A stretch of 64,000 nucleotides of DNA. Origin: JBGPEQ01 sp050180895 (GTDB lineage: Bacteria > Pseudomonadota > Alphaproteobacteria > Dongiales > Dongiaceae). The DNA is taken from contig JBFXDS010000005.1 of NCBI GenBank assembly GCA_050180895.1, positions 310,001 through 374,000 on the forward strand. Direction: 5' to 3'. Shown piece by piece: positions 26,141 to 36,900 of the stretch. A program made the translations under genes and the position numbers. Position 1 is the first letter of the stretch, and each line of letters opens with the position of its first letter. Under the pieces are notes generated by a model. It worked only from the letters and a program-made list of their open reading frames with translations, did no database searches and was not told the DNA's origin.

Positions 26141-28069
26141 ATGGCTGACGTAGTCCTCAAACAGACCAACCGGTCGATCGTCGTCGACTCGCCCCTCGGG
26201 GCGGATGCGCTCATCGGCACGTATTTCGACGGCGAGGAGAGCCTGTCGCAACTCTTCTGTTACCGCCTTGAGCTGCTGTCGAATAAGGTCATTCAGCCGA
26301 GAGACATTCTCGGCAAAGGCATCACCGTCGAACTGCAGAACCTGGAGGGGACCAAGGAAAAGAAGCGACGGCTGTTCCACGGCATCGTCGTCCGGTTTTC
26401 GCCCGGTCCCATGTGGCGCAACGGTTACCGCACCTTTCATGCCGAGTTGATGCCATGGACTTGGTTTCTCACGCGCACGACGGACTGCCGCATATTCGAG
26501 AACCAGAAGGCGCCCGATATCATCAAGACGATTTTCCAGGACCTCGGTTTCTCCGATTTCGAGATGCGCATAACGGAGCAGCATCCGACGCGCGAATACT
26601 GCGTGCAGTTCCGCGAAACCGATTTCAGCTTCGTCTCGCGGTTGATGGAAGAGGAAGGCATCTTCTATTTCTTCAAGCATGAGAAGGGGAAGCACACGAT
26701 GGTGCTGGCCGACAACAAGTCGGCCTATCTCGACTGCGACGACAAGGAGGTCGCCTACACCAGCCATCCCACGGTGAAGAGCCACATCGCGCGCTGGCAC
26801 CCGGCCTACAGCTACAAGACCGGCAAGTGGGCGCAGCGCGACTACAATTTCAAGACCCCGAAGGACAAGCTCGAGACGACGAAGAATACGCTGCTCGACA
26901 CGCAGAAGGCGCAGAACTTCGAATTCTATGACTTTCCCGGCATCTATACCAAGAAGGGCGACGGCGAAGAACTGACCAAGCTGCGAATGGAGGAGGAGGA
27001 AGCCGGCTACCACCGCGTCGAGGGGGAGAGCGACTGCAGAAGCTTCCTGCCGGGCTATAAGTTCAAGCTGACGCAGCACGACTGCAAGGATGAGGAGAAC
27101 AAGACCTACGTCCTGACCTCGGTCCACCACACCGCAAACGACCACTCGCATTTTACCGATGAGGGGACAGGCCAGGAGTATCGCAACAGTTTCACCTGTA
27201 TTCCCGAATCGGTCGTCTACCGGCCGCCGCGGACGACGCAGAAGCCCCTGGTTTACGGGTTGCAGACCGCCGTCGTCACCGGCCCGGCGGGCGAGGATAT
27301 CCATACCGACGACGACGGCTACGGGCGCGTCCGCGTCCACTTCCACTGGGAGCGCGAGGGCAAGGATTCGATGTGGGCCCGCGTCGCCCAGTCCTGGGCC
27401 GGCAAGAAGTGGGGCACGCAATTCCTTCCCCGCGTGGGCATGGAGGTGGTCGTCGATTTCCTGGAAGGCGATCCCGACAGGCCGCTGATCGTCGGCTGCG
27501 TCTACAACGCCGACAACATGCCGCCCTATCCGCTTCCGGGCAACAAGACTCAGAGCGGCTGGAAGACGCGCAGCACGACCGGCGGAGGCGAGTCGGATTT
27601 CAATGAACTGCGCTTCGAGGACAAGAAGGGATCGGAGGAGGTCTACTTCCACGCCCAGAAGGACTTCAAGCGCAAGGTCGAGCATGACGACACGCTCGAG
27701 GTCGACAACGATCAGACGCGCACGATCACCAACAACCGCACGACGACCATCGACCGCGGCGACGACAAATTCACGATGAAGATGGGCAGCCAGACGAACA
27801 CGTTCGACATGGGCGGCCAGACCAACAAATTCAAAATGGGAAACCGGGATACGAAGCTGGATCTCGGCAAGGACGCGGTCGAGGCAATGCAGTCGATCGA
27901 GTTCAAGGTCGGCCAGAGCAGCGTCAAGATCGACCAGATGGGCGTCACCATCAAGGGCATGATGATCAAGATCGAGGGTACGATGATGACCGACGTTCAG
28001 GGGATGATGACGACGGTCAAGGGCAATGCCATGCTCACGCTGAGCGGCGGCGTCCTCATGATCGGCTAG
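26141..28069 (+). CDS. vgrG: T6SS spike protein VgrG (TssI)
   Basis: VgrG trimers form the spike on top of the Hcp tube. The 642-residue protein has a gp27-like region (VQFRETDFSFVSRLMEEEGI, then FYFFKHEKGKH). A gp5-like OB fold starts at about residue 377 (DDDGYGRVRVHFHWEREGKD, then FLPRVGMEVVVDFLEGDPDR). A C-terminal beta-helix carries short repeats (SQTNTFDMGGQTNKFKMG) and ends with GGVLMIG. There is no added catalytic domain, so any effector must be a separate protein. The two genes that follow are probably its adaptor or partner and its PAAR tip. Confidence 0.96.
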   Translation: MADVVLKQTNRSIVVDSPLGADALIGTYFDGEESLSQLFCYRLELLSNKVIQPRDILGKGITVELQNLEGTKEKKRRLFHGIVVRFSPGPMWRNGYRTFHAELMPWTWFLTRTTDCRIFENQKAPDIIKTIFQDLGFSDFEMRITEQHPTREYCVQFRETDFSFVSRLMEEEGIFYFFKHEKGKHTMVLADNKSAYLDCDDKEVAYTSHPTVKSHIARWHPAYSYKTGKWAQRDYNFKTPKDKLETTKNTLLDTQKAQNFEFYDFPGIYTKKGDGEELTKLRMEEEEAGYHRVEGESDCRSFLPGYKFKLTQHDCKDEENKTYVLTSVHHTANDHSHFTDEGTGQEYRNSFTCIPESVVYRPPRTTQKPLVYGLQTAVVTGPAGEDIHTDDDGYGRVRVHFHWEREGKDSMWARVAQSWAGKKWGTQFLPRVGMEVVVDFLEGDPDRPLIVGCVYNADNMPPYPLPGNKTQSGWKTRSTTGGGESDFNELRFEDKKGSEEVYFHAQKDFKRKVEHDDTLEVDNDQTRTITNNRTTTIDRGDDKFTMKMGSQTNTFDMGGQTNKFKMGNRDTKLDLGKDAVEAMQSIEFKVGQSSVKIDQMGVTIKGMMIKIEGTMMTDVQGMMTTVKGNAMLTLSGGVLMIG

Positions 28070-28105
28070 ATCGTCTGCGTCTTTCGGAAGGCGACGGAGA
28101 ACCGC

Positions 28106-28729
28106 ATGGCGACCGGTCCGATGAAGAAGATCGCGGCAGCGCGAGCGAGCGAGATCTGCGGCCGATTCGATCTCACGCCCGACGCGAAGGCGCTCATCGC
28201 CGATGCGATGCCGCCCGACCAGTTCCTCGACCTGCTGATCGAGAAGGGGCATTTGATGGACGCGATTCGCCTCCTCGCCTTCGGGCTGCCGAAGCGGGAG
28301 GCGGTCTGGTGGTCCTGCCTGTGCGTGCGCGAGATGCTGACGCCCGAAGCGCCGCCCGAAACGCTGGACGTGCTGAAGGCGTCCGAGGCGTGGGTCTACA
28401 AGCCGACCGAGGAGAACCGCCGGGCGGCCATGGAGAAGGCGGAACCCGTCGGGTTCGACCAGCCCGCCAGCTGGACCGCCCTCGGCGCCTTCTGGAGCGG
28501 CGGCAGCATGGCGCCCCCGAACGTCCCGGTGGTACCTCCGGACGAGACGCTGACCGCCAAGGCGGTCTCCGGCGCGATCCTGCTGGCGGCCGTCCAGCGC
28601 GAGCCCGAGCGCGCGACCGAACGCCATCGGCTGTTCCTCGAAGACGGCATCGACATCGCGCAGGGCGGCAGCGGCAAGAAGCGACAACGGCCGACCTCCG
28701 CTGCAGCGCCCATGGCCACAACGACCTAG
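28106..28729 (+). CDS. Unknown protein between vgrG and PAAR
   Basis: A 207-residue soluble protein begins MATGPMKKIAAARASEICGR. The first 90 residues are helical and conserved-looking (DAMPPDQFLDLLIEKGHLMD, then AIRLLAFGLPKREAVWWSCL). The middle contains WVYKPTEENRRAAMEKAE. The last part has VSGAILLAAVQREPERATE before a basic tail. It resembles proteins of unknown function (I believe DUF6931) that often sit between vgrG and PAAR genes, which suggests a tip adaptor or loading role. There is no catalytic motif or signal peptide. It is 36 bases after vgrG and 10 bases before the PAAR gene. Confidence 0.82.
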   Translation: MATGPMKKIAAARASEICGRFDLTPDAKALIADAMPPDQFLDLLIEKGHLMDAIRLLAFGLPKREAVWWSCLCVREMLTPEAPPETLDVLKASEAWVYKPTEENRRAAMEKAEPVGFDQPASWTALGAFWSGGSMAPPNVPVVPPDETLTAKAVSGAILLAAVQREPERATERHRLFLEDGIDIAQGGSGKKRQRPTSAAAPMATTT

Positions 28730-28739
28730 GGAGGTTTTC

Positions 28740-29027
28740 ATGATGCCTGCAGCGCGCGTGGCGGACATGCATGTCTGCCCCATGGTCGACGTGCTGAAGC
28801 CTCATGTCGGCGGTCCGATCCTGCCGCCTGGCGGCATTCCCGTGCTGATCGGGGGGATGCCGGCGGCACGGGTGGGCGACATGGCCGCCTGCGTCGGTCC
28901 GCCGGACGTCATCGCCCTCGGGAGCTTCAAGGTTCTCATCAAGGGCCAGCCCGCCGCGCGCCTGGGCGACATGACGGCCCATGGCGGCGTAATCGTGATG
29001 GGGTATCCTAAAGTATTGATTGGTTAA
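28740..29027 (+). CDS. PAAR-domain spike tip protein
   Basis: PAAR proteins sharpen the VgrG spike with a small zinc-bound cone. The 95-residue protein is a bare PAAR domain: two repeats of the PAARVGDM type (MPAARVADMHVCPM, MPAARVGDMAACVGP), then PAARLGDMTAHGG. His and Cys residues (H11, C13, further C and H) could bind zinc. There is no toxin fused to it. Four bases after the stop the sequence becomes AT-rich for about 20 bases before the FHA gene. Confidence 0.94.
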   Translation: MMPAARVADMHVCPMVDVLKPHVGGPILPPGGIPVLIGGMPAARVGDMAACVGPPDVIALGSFKVLIKGQPAARLGDMTAHGGVIVMGYPKVLIG

Positions 29028-29091
29028 CGAAAACTTAAATGCGTGCGGCAAGAATGGTGTAGGCTAGCTGAAGGGGATCGCCGGATCGACC

Positions 29092-30492
29092 ATGACCTTG
29101 ACGCTGACCATCACCAAGCATCCCGAACTCCCCCCCGGAGAGGCCATGTCGCGGACGCTTGACCGCTGCGGCGCCGTGATCGGGCGCGGCCGGGACAGCG
29201 ACTGGATGCTGCCCGACCCCGAGCGGCATCTGTCCAAGCAGCACTGCCGCATCGAGTTCCGGGGTGACCGCTACTACGTCGTCGACATCAGCAAGAACGG
29301 AGTCTTCGTCAACGATTCGATCGAGCCCTTGCGGCAGGGCAACATGGCCGAATTGAAGGACGGTGATCGCCTTGCCCTCGGCGACTACGAACTGCAGATC
29401 CGCATTGCCGCCGATGCGCCGTCGCCATCGGCGGCCCGGGGCCAGCAGATTCCCGACGAGTTCGACCCTTTTGCCGCCGATTCGTTCGGCCCGCCGGAAC
29501 TGCCCGACGCCGGGCGGCCGCAGTCCGGCTTCCGCGACGAGATGCTGGTTCAGAACGCCGATCCGTCGGTCGATCCGATCGCCGAACTGGCGGGGCCCGA
29601 GAACCGGCCGCTGACCGACCAGCAGTTCATCCCGGACGATTTCGATCTGGTGACCGGCCAGCCGAAGGCCCCAATCCATGAGGGGCCGCCGCAGAGGGAT
29701 CACGCCCCGGCCGAACAGCAGTACTTCCGGCCGCCGTCGCCGTCGCGGGCGGCGATCCCGGAGGACTGGGACGGCGATCTGCTGGCGCCGCCGGACTCGT
29801 CGGCCGCAGAGGCTCCTGTTGCGCCGCCGCCGCGAGAGCGGGCGGCCTCTCCGCGTCAGCAGCGCGCGCCCGCGCCTACACCCCGTCGCGCCGTCCCCGC
29901 GGGCGACGGATCGGCGCTGCTGAATGCGTTCCTCGAGGGGGCCGGGATCGAGGATCTGGCGCTGTTCGACGCCGATCCCGACGCCACCATGCACATGGTC
30001 GGGCAGATGTTCCGCGAGATGGTGGCCGGCCTGCGCGAGATCCTCATGAGTCGGACGGCCTTCAAGAGCGAGTTCCGGCTGGAGCGCACGATGATCCAGC
30101 AGAGCCAGAATAACCCGCTGAAGTTCACGCTGAACGCCGAGGAGGCGCTGGCGGCTTTGCTCCGCCGGTCCGTGCCCGGCTACCTGCCGCCGGTCGAGGC
30201 CGTCCGGCAGGGCATCGAGGACGTGAAGGCGCATCAGCTGGCGGTCGTCGCCGGCCTGCAGGTGGCGCTCGTCGCCCTGCTGCGCGAGTTCGATCCCGAG
30301 AATCTGAAGCAGCGGCTGGAGCAGCAGCGCTCCGTCCTCGCCAACCTGCTGCCCGGGGCGAAGAACGCCAAGGCGTGGGAGATCTACGAGGCGCTCTACA
30401 AGGAAGTCGCCACCCAGGCGGAACAGGGCTTCGACGGCGTCTTCGGCCGCGAGTTCCGGCGCGCCTATGAGGAGCAGCTGAAAAAACTATGA
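29092..30492 (+). CDS. tagH: T6SS FHA-domain protein (TagH/ImpI/Fha)
   Basis: Fha proteins read phospho-threonine and license T6SS firing in the kinase/phosphatase-controlled systems. The 466-residue protein has an N-terminal FHA domain at about 20-105 (AVIGRGRDSDWMLPDPERHL, SKQHCRIEF, VVDISKNGVFVND). A Pro-rich linker follows. The T6SS-specific C-terminal domain is at about 275-460 (FLEGAGIEDLALFDADPDAT, then FKSEFRLERTM and NNPLKFTLNAEEALAALL). It heads the membrane-complex half of the locus (tssJ-K-L-M), with the kinase and phosphatase genes 8 kb downstream. Confidence 0.94.
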   Translation: MTLTLTITKHPELPPGEAMSRTLDRCGAVIGRGRDSDWMLPDPERHLSKQHCRIEFRGDRYYVVDISKNGVFVNDSIEPLRQGNMAELKDGDRLALGDYELQIRIAADAPSPSAARGQQIPDEFDPFAADSFGPPELPDAGRPQSGFRDEMLVQNADPSVDPIAELAGPENRPLTDQQFIPDDFDLVTGQPKAPIHEGPPQRDHAPAEQQYFRPPSPSRAAIPEDWDGDLLAPPDSSAAEAPVAPPPRERAASPRQQRAPAPTPRRAVPAGDGSALLNAFLEGAGIEDLALFDADPDATMHMVGQMFREMVAGLREILMSRTAFKSEFRLERTMIQQSQNNPLKFTLNAEEALAALLRRSVPGYLPPVEAVRQGIEDVKAHQLAVVAGLQVALVALLREFDPENLKQRLEQQRSVLANLLPGAKNAKAWEIYEALYKEVATQAEQGFDGVFGREFRRAYEEQLKKL

Positions 30493-30561
30493 CGCGGGCC
30501 ACGTGCCGCCGGCGTCGATCGGTTAGTATGGATCACGATCATTTCGGATAGGGGGCGGGAG

Positions 30562-31056
30562 ATGATGACGATGAAGGGGTTGAAGACGGCGGTCCTGGGG
30601 ATGGCGGTTGTCGTCTCTGCGGTTCTGAGCAGCTGCGGCGGGTCGCCTCCGCCGCCGACGATCGCCGACATCACCATCACCGCATCCGGCGACGTCAATC
30701 CGGACGGCGCCGGCAACGGCGCTCCAGTGGCCGTGCGCATCTACCAGCTGACCAGCACGGCGGCGTTCCAGCAGGCCGATTTCTTCGAGCTGTACCAGCG
30801 CGAGCAGGAGGTTCTCGGCGCCGATCTGGCCGGTCGCGACGAGGTCCTGATCACGCCGGGCGGCACGCAGCAGCTGCGCAAGGAACTGCGGCCGGGCGTC
30901 AACTATATCGGCGTCGTCGCCGCCTTCCGCGACATTCAGAATGCGAACTGGCGGGCCACGGCGGCGCCGCCGCCGAATCAGACCACGGCTGTCCAGGTAT
31001 CGGTCCAGGGGCTGAACGTCGACGTATCAATGGCACCGGCCGGCGGCGGATCATGA
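30562..31056 (+). CDS. tssJ: T6SS outer-membrane lipoprotein TssJ
   Basis: TssJ anchors the T6SS membrane complex to the outer membrane and binds the periplasmic domain of TssM. The 164-residue protein has a signal peptide and a lipobox ending at C25 (AVLSSC). The mature part begins GGSPPPPTIADITITAS and has the TssJ motifs PVAVRIYQLTSTAAFQQADF, FELYQREQEVLG and NYIGVVAAFRD. GGGCGGGAG just upstream is a good ribosome binding site. Confidence 0.94.
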   Translation: MMTMKGLKTAVLGMAVVVSAVLSSCGGSPPPPTIADITITASGDVNPDGAGNGAPVAVRIYQLTSTAAFQQADFFELYQREQEVLGADLAGRDEVLITPGGTQQLRKELRPGVNYIGVVAAFRDIQNANWRATAAPPPNQTTAVQVSVQGLNVDVSMAPAGGGS

Positions 31057-31154
31057 TGCCGAAGCCGGTCCTTGCAATGGCGGTCCGGCGGCGTGCGGGC
31101 GGAGACGGCCGGCGGCTACGCCTGCGCTCCGCGGCGGCGCCCGTGGGTTGAGAC

Positions 31155-32492
31155 ATGTCCTGGGACAACAAGGTCGTCTGGACGGAGGGCATGTTCCTCC
31201 GTGCCCAGCACTTCCAGCAGTTCGACCGCTATGTCGAGAAGCTGGTGCGCGGCCGCGTCGCCGGCATCCGCGCCCACTCGTGGGGCTTCACGGACCTGCA
31301 GATCAACCGCGACCTGCTGACCACCGGCAAGTTCGCGGTGACGGTCTGCCGCGGCGTGCTTGAGGACGGGACGCCGTTCAACGTTCCCGAGGACGTCGAT
31401 CATCCCGCGCCGCTCGATCTGCCGGAGAACACGCGCAATTGCATCGTCTATCTGGCGCTGCCGATCCGGCAGCCCGGCCGGTTCGAGGTGGCTGCCAATG
31501 GCCAGGACGAAGCCGCCGCCCGCTATGGCGCGACGGAATACGAGGCGACCGATGCCAATGCCGGCGCCGAAGGGATCGCCCGCCTGCGCGTCGGTCGCCT
31601 GCGTCTGCGCTACATGCTGGAGACGGAGGAGCGGGCCGGGTACCTCTGCCTCGGCCTGGCCCGCATCGTCGAGGTCAAGGCCGACAAGAGCGTCGTCCTC
31701 GACGACAAGTACATTCCCACCTCTCTCGTCTGTTCGGCCGCGCCGCCGCTTGCCGGCTTCCTCACCGAGCTGGTCGGCCTGTTCCACCACCGCGGCGAGC
31801 ACTACGCCCAGCTCGTCGCCGGGACCAATCAGGCGAAGGGCGTGGGGGATGTCGCCGATTTCCTCGTGCTGCTCTATCTGAACCGCTATGAGCCGCTGCT
31901 CGCCCACTACGCGTCTTCCGGCGACATCCACCCGGAGGCGTTCTACGCGCTGGGCCTGCAGATGGCGGGCGAGCTGGCGACGTACTACGAGCCGACCAAG
32001 CGGCCGCCCACCTTCCCGGTCTACAAGCACGACGATCTGCAGAAGACCTTCACGCCCCTCATTGCGACGCTCCGCCGGCTGTTGGCCCAGGTGATCGAGA
32101 CCAACGCGGTGCGACTGCCGCTCGAGGACCGGAAGTTCGGCATCCGCGTCCACATCATCACCGACCGCTCGCTGCTGACGACCTCGACCTTCGTTCTGGC
32201 GGTCAAGGCGAGCATGCAGGCCGAGGCCCTGCGGCGGAACTTCCCGCAGCAGGTGAAGATCGGGCCGGTCGAGCAGATCCGCGAGCTGGTGAACGTGGCG
32301 CTGCCCGGCGTCACCGTGCGGGCGCTGCCGGTGGCGCCGCGTCAGATCCCCTTCACCGCCGGCGCCGCCTATTTCGAGCTCGACAAGTCCAGCTCCTACT
32401 GGAAGCAGCTCCTGAACTCGCAGGCCTTCGCAATCCACCTGTCGAGCGATTTCCCCCAGGCCGAAATGGAGTTTTGGGCGATCAGAGGATAG
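31155..32492 (+). CDS. tssK: T6SS baseplate-membrane connector TssK
   Basis: TssK links the baseplate to the membrane complex. The 445-residue protein begins MSWDNKVVWTEGMFLRAQHF, then QQFDRYVEKLVRGRVAG, which are the universally conserved TssK opening. Later blocks include VKIGPVEQIRELVNVALPGV, PFTAGAAYFELDKSSSYWKQ and LNSQAFAIHLSSDFP. Length is normal. It stops 6 bases before tssL. Confidence 0.96.
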   Translation: MSWDNKVVWTEGMFLRAQHFQQFDRYVEKLVRGRVAGIRAHSWGFTDLQINRDLLTTGKFAVTVCRGVLEDGTPFNVPEDVDHPAPLDLPENTRNCIVYLALPIRQPGRFEVAANGQDEAAARYGATEYEATDANAGAEGIARLRVGRLRLRYMLETEERAGYLCLGLARIVEVKADKSVVLDDKYIPTSLVCSAAPPLAGFLTELVGLFHHRGEHYAQLVAGTNQAKGVGDVADFLVLLYLNRYEPLLAHYASSGDIHPEAFYALGLQMAGELATYYEPTKRPPTFPVYKHDDLQKTFTPLIATLRRLLAQVIETNAVRLPLEDRKFGIRVHIITDRSLLTTSTFVLAVKASMQAEALRRNFPQQVKIGPVEQIRELVNVALPGVTVRALPVAPRQIPFTAGAAYFELDKSSSYWKQLLNSQAFAIHLSSDFPQAEMEFWAIRG

Positions 32493-32498
32493 ACGCCG

Positions 32499-33881
32499 AT
32501 GAGCGACGACAACCCGTTCGCCGACAACGACGACGGCGAGAAGACCGTCATCCGCCCGAACCCGGGTGGCCGCCGCCCCGCGCCGGTCGAGCGCACGACC
32601 GCGCCGTCGCCGCGGACGGAGGCGGCGATGGGGATGGCCGATCCGACGGTGGCGGCGGCGATGTCCCGCGACGGCCTCAATCCGGTCGTGGCGGCGGCGT
32701 CGGTCCTGCTCGGCCTGGCATCGCGCGTGCGCGGTACGGCCACGCAGAAGGACGTCGAAGGGTTGCGCGACCGCGTCGTGCGCGAGCTCAAAAGCTTCGA
32801 AGCCAACGCCTCTGCGGCCGGCTTGCCGCGCGAGCTCGTGCGCACGGCGCACTATGCCCTCAGCGCGACGGTCGACGATCTCGTGCTGAGCACGCCCTGG
32901 GGCGCGCAGAGTTCCTGGCCGAAGCGCAGCATGGTCAGCACCTTCCACAACGAGGTCGTCGGCGGCGAGCGCTTCTACGAGATTCTGAATCACCTCCTCA
33001 AGGATCCCGGCCGCAACGCCGACGTTCTCGAGCTGATGTATATCTGTCTCGCGCTCGGCTTCGAAGGGCGGCTGCGCGTCACCGGCCGCGGCACATCCGA
33101 GCACAGCCGTGTGCGCGACGGCGTCTATCGCCATCTGCGCGAACGGCGCGGCGACTTCGAACGCGAGCTGGCCCCGCATTGGCGCGGCCTCAGCGCCGGC
33201 CATCGGCCGCTGACCTCGTACATTCCAGCGTGGGTGATCGCCGCGGTGACGGCTGCCGCTCTTACGCTCATGTTCATGGGCTTCACCTATGCCTTGAACG
33301 ACGCCTCCGATACCGGCGGCCTGCTCGCGGATCTGCAGCCGGTCGGCATCGTCGGCATCGGGCGGCCGGAGCCGGTGACCCCGCCACCGCCGCCGCCGAC
33401 CGTCGTCCCCAACATCTTCACGCAGTTCCTGGAGCCGGAGATCAGGGAAGGCCTGGTGACCGTCGACGAGAACGCGCAGCGGATCCTGGTGCGCATCTCC
33501 GGCGAAGGCATGTTTGCATCCGGCAGCGATCAGCTGGATCCCCAATTCCTGCCGCTGATGGAGCGTATCGGCAAGGCGCTCGAGGACCAACCGGGCGTCG
33601 CCGTCATCACCGGTCACACCGACAACGTTCCGATCAGGAAGTCGCTGCGGTTTCCCTCGAACTACCATCTGTCCGTCGCCCGCGCGCAGACGGTCGAGAA
33701 GATCGTGGGGGCGGAGCTTTCGGAACCGTCGCGGCTGACGGCCGAGGGCCGCGGCGAGAACGAGCCGATCGCCGACAACGGCACCCCGGAAGGACGCCGA
33801 AAGAACCGCCGTATCGAATTGATCGTACTGAAAGTCGACGATGAGCTGGGCGAAGCGCTGACCGGGATAACGGCGCAGTGA
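32499..33881 (+). CDS. tssL: T6SS inner-membrane protein TssL with OmpA domain
   Basis: TssL (DotU family) is part of the TssJLM membrane complex. The 460-residue protein has an N-terminal cytoplasmic hook domain (LRDRVVRELKSFEANASAAG, YALSATVDDLVLSTPWGAQS, MVSTFHNEVVGGERFYEILN). One membrane helix lies at about 245-265 (WVIAAVTAAALTLMFMGFTY). A periplasmic OmpA-type peptidoglycan-binding domain is at about 320-450 (VAVITGHTDNVPIRKSLRFP, LSVARAQTVEKIV). This is the evolved TssL form that anchors itself to the cell wall without TagL. Confidence 0.96.
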   Translation: MSDDNPFADNDDGEKTVIRPNPGGRRPAPVERTTAPSPRTEAAMGMADPTVAAAMSRDGLNPVVAAASVLLGLASRVRGTATQKDVEGLRDRVVRELKSFEANASAAGLPRELVRTAHYALSATVDDLVLSTPWGAQSSWPKRSMVSTFHNEVVGGERFYEILNHLLKDPGRNADVLELMYICLALGFEGRLRVTGRGTSEHSRVRDGVYRHLRERRGDFERELAPHWRGLSAGHRPLTSYIPAWVIAAVTAAALTLMFMGFTYALNDASDTGGLLADLQPVGIVGIGRPEPVTPPPPPPTVVPNIFTQFLEPEIREGLVTVDENAQRILVRISGEGMFASGSDQLDPQFLPLMERIGKALEDQPGVAVITGHTDNVPIRKSLRFPSNYHLSVARAQTVEKIVGAELSEPSRLTAEGRGENEPIADNGTPEGRRKNRRIELIVLKVDDELGEALTGITAQ

Positions 33882-33932
33882 CAAAGCGGCGTCGCTCCGT
33901 GGTCCGTATCTTACTGTTAGGCCGACCAAACC

Positions 33933-36900
33933 ATGTTTAAGCGAATCCTGTCCGTTCTGACCGCGCGTTGGCTCGTTACGCTGATCGGCGCCATCATCCT
34001 CGCCCTCGTGGTGTGGTTCATCGGACCGCTGATCGCCGTCGGCGACGTGCGGCCGCTGGAAAGCGAGATCGTCCGGCTGATCATCGTGCTGGTCATCCTG
34101 GTCGTCTGGGGCATCGCCAACATCGTTTCGCTGCTCCGCGCCAAGAAGACCAACGACCAGCTGGTCCAGGGCATCACCCAGACATCCGCCGCCGATGCGC
34201 AGGCCGCCGACCTCGAGGCGGCGAAGAAGGAGGAGATCGGCGTCCTCAAGGAACGGCTCGAAGACGCCATGGCGTTGCTCAAGCGCGCCAAGATCGGCAA
34301 GGGCTCCAACCGCCAGTATCTCTACCAGCTGCCCTGGTACATCCTGATCGGGCCGCCGGGCTCGGGCAAGACGACGGCGCTGGTCAATTCGGGCCTCAAT
34401 TTTCCGCTCGCCGAGAAGTTCGGCAAGGACGCCGTCCGCGGCGTCGGCGGCACCCGCAACTGCGACTGGTGGTTCACCGACGAGGCCGTGCTCATCGACA
34501 CCGCCGGCCGCTACACCACCCAGGACAGCCATCAGGCGGTCGACGCCGCCGCCTGGACCGGATTCCTGAAGCTGCTCAAGAGCACGCGCCCGCGCCAGCC
34601 CATCAACGGCGCCCTCGTCGCCATCGCCCTGTCCGGCGAGAACGGCCTGGCCGCCATGAACGAAGCGCAGCGGCAGGCCGAGGCGCGCAAGATCAAGCAG
34701 CGCATCCAGGAGCTGCACAACGAGCTCGGCATCCGCTTCCCGATCTATGTCCTGTTCACCAAGGTCGACCTTGCCGCGGGCTTCGTCGAGTTCATGGACG
34801 ATCTCGGCAAGGAGGAGCGCCAGCAGGTCTGGGGCTTCACCTTCCCGCTCGACGACGGCAAGAGCCCGGAAGGGCCGATGGCGGATTTCGACGCCGAGTT
34901 CGAGCTGCTGCAGAAGCGCCTGTACGAACGGCTCCTGGAGCGCGTCCATAAGGAGTCCGATATCGACCGCCGCAGCCTGATCTTCGGCTTCCCCACGCAG
35001 ATGGCGTCGCTGAAGCAGGTCGCGAACGAGTTCCTCGATCAGATCTTCCGCCCGACCCGCTACGAGGATCGGCCGCTGCTGCGCGGCGTCTATTTCACCA
35101 GCGGCACGCAGGAGGGCACGCCCATCGACCGGCTGATGGGCGTGATGGCGTCCACCTTCGGCCTCGACCGCAAGCGCCTCTCCGCCTTCAGCGGCACCGG
35201 CCGCAGCTACTTCCTGACGCGCCTGCTGCGCGACGTCGTGTTCCAGGAGGCCGGCATCGTCAGCCGCAATCGGCGCGTCGAGCGGATGCGCGTCGTTTTC
35301 GGCTGGGCCTCGGTGTCGCTGGCGACGGTCGTCATCCTGGGCATGGGCGCGCTCTGGTACTTCAGCTATCTCGGCAACAAGCAGCTGGTCGCCGATTTCA
35401 ACACCGCCATCGGCGCCTACAAGCAGCAGGTGGCCGACACCGGCCTCCAGTTGAACCCGGTCCAGGATGCCCGCCTCGACCTCATCCTGCCGCCGCTGCA
35501 GACCCTGCGGACGATGCCGGCCGGCTACGAGCAGAGCAAGCTCGGCGTCCCGCTGTCGCTCAGGTTCGGTCTCTACCAGGGCGACAAGCTCGGCGTCGAG
35601 GCCGATGCGGCCTACCGCCGCGCGCTCAACGGGCTGTTTCTGCCGCGCCTGCTCTATCGCCTCGAATCGCAGCTGCGCGCCAACATCGACAACCCGGAAT
35701 TCGTCTACCAGGCGCTCAAGGTCTACCTGATGCTCGGCGTCCAGGGGCCGCTCGACAAGGATCTGGTCAAGGAGTGGATGGCGATCGACTGGAACGGCGT
35801 GTTTCCCGGCGCGGCGATGCAGCCGACGCGCGACCAGCTCGCCGGCCATCTCGACGCCTTGCTCGAGCAGCCGCTGACGGAGATCGGTCTCGACGGCAAT
35901 CTCGTCGCCGACGCCCGCCGCACGCTCGAGCAATACCCGGTCGCCCAGCGCGCCTATGCCATGATCAAGCAGACCGGCCTGGTGCGCGATCTTCCGGTGT
36001 GGCGCGTCGCCGATCACATCGGTCCGCAGGGGACGCAGGTCATCGCCCGCAAGACGGGCGACCTGGCGGACGGCGTGCCCGGCTTCTACACCTATCAGGG
36101 ATTCCACAACGCCTTCGTGCCGGCGGTCGAGAACATCGCGCCGGAGATCGCGCGCGACGGTTGGATCATGGGCGCGCAGTCGCAGCTCACCAACGACAAC
36201 GCCACCATCGCGCGCATCGCCAGCGACGTGATCTCCATCTACGTCAACGACTACGTCGATCAGTGGACGCGGCTGCTCGGGGATATCACGATCGTCGACA
36301 TCACCGACAAGCGGCATGCCGCCGCCGTATTCAACATCCTTGCCGGCCCCACGTCGCCGCTGAAGAACCTGCTGTCCGACATCGCGCGCGAAACGAAGCT
36401 GACGGCGCCGCCGCCGGCTGCGGGGGACGGCGGATCGGGGGCCGCGCAGCAGCTCGAGCAGGCGGGTCAGCAGCAGCTGCAGACGACCCTCGGCTCCACG
36501 GGCCGGCTCGGCAACCTGCTGGGCGATCTGCTGAGGAGCGATGGCAGCGCCGGCGGCGCGGGCGGAGAGGCCCCACCCGAGCAACGCGTCGAAGAGCGCT
36601 TCAAGTTCCTGCACGACTACGTCAACGGGGCGCCGGCGCCCATCGACGAGGCGATCCAGGCCATCAATACGGTCTACCTCGCCCTCAACAATGCGCTCAA
36701 CCAGTTCGTGCCGAGCACGGGTCCGGATACCGCCCTGCAGGCCGCCCTGCAGCAGTTGCAGGCTGCGGCCGGCCGCGCGCCCGCTTCGGTCGGCGAGCAG
36801 CTCGCCGTGGCCGCCGGCAAGATCGAGCAGCTCGACAAGGGTGAATATCGGACCGACTTGAATGAACGCTTCCGTTCCGACGTCGCCCAGTATTGCGACA

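Noticed and set aside
26012..28783. A 923-codon minus-strand frame opposite vgrG
   Set aside because: It is antisense to a well-supported VgrG and has no recognisable domain or start signal.
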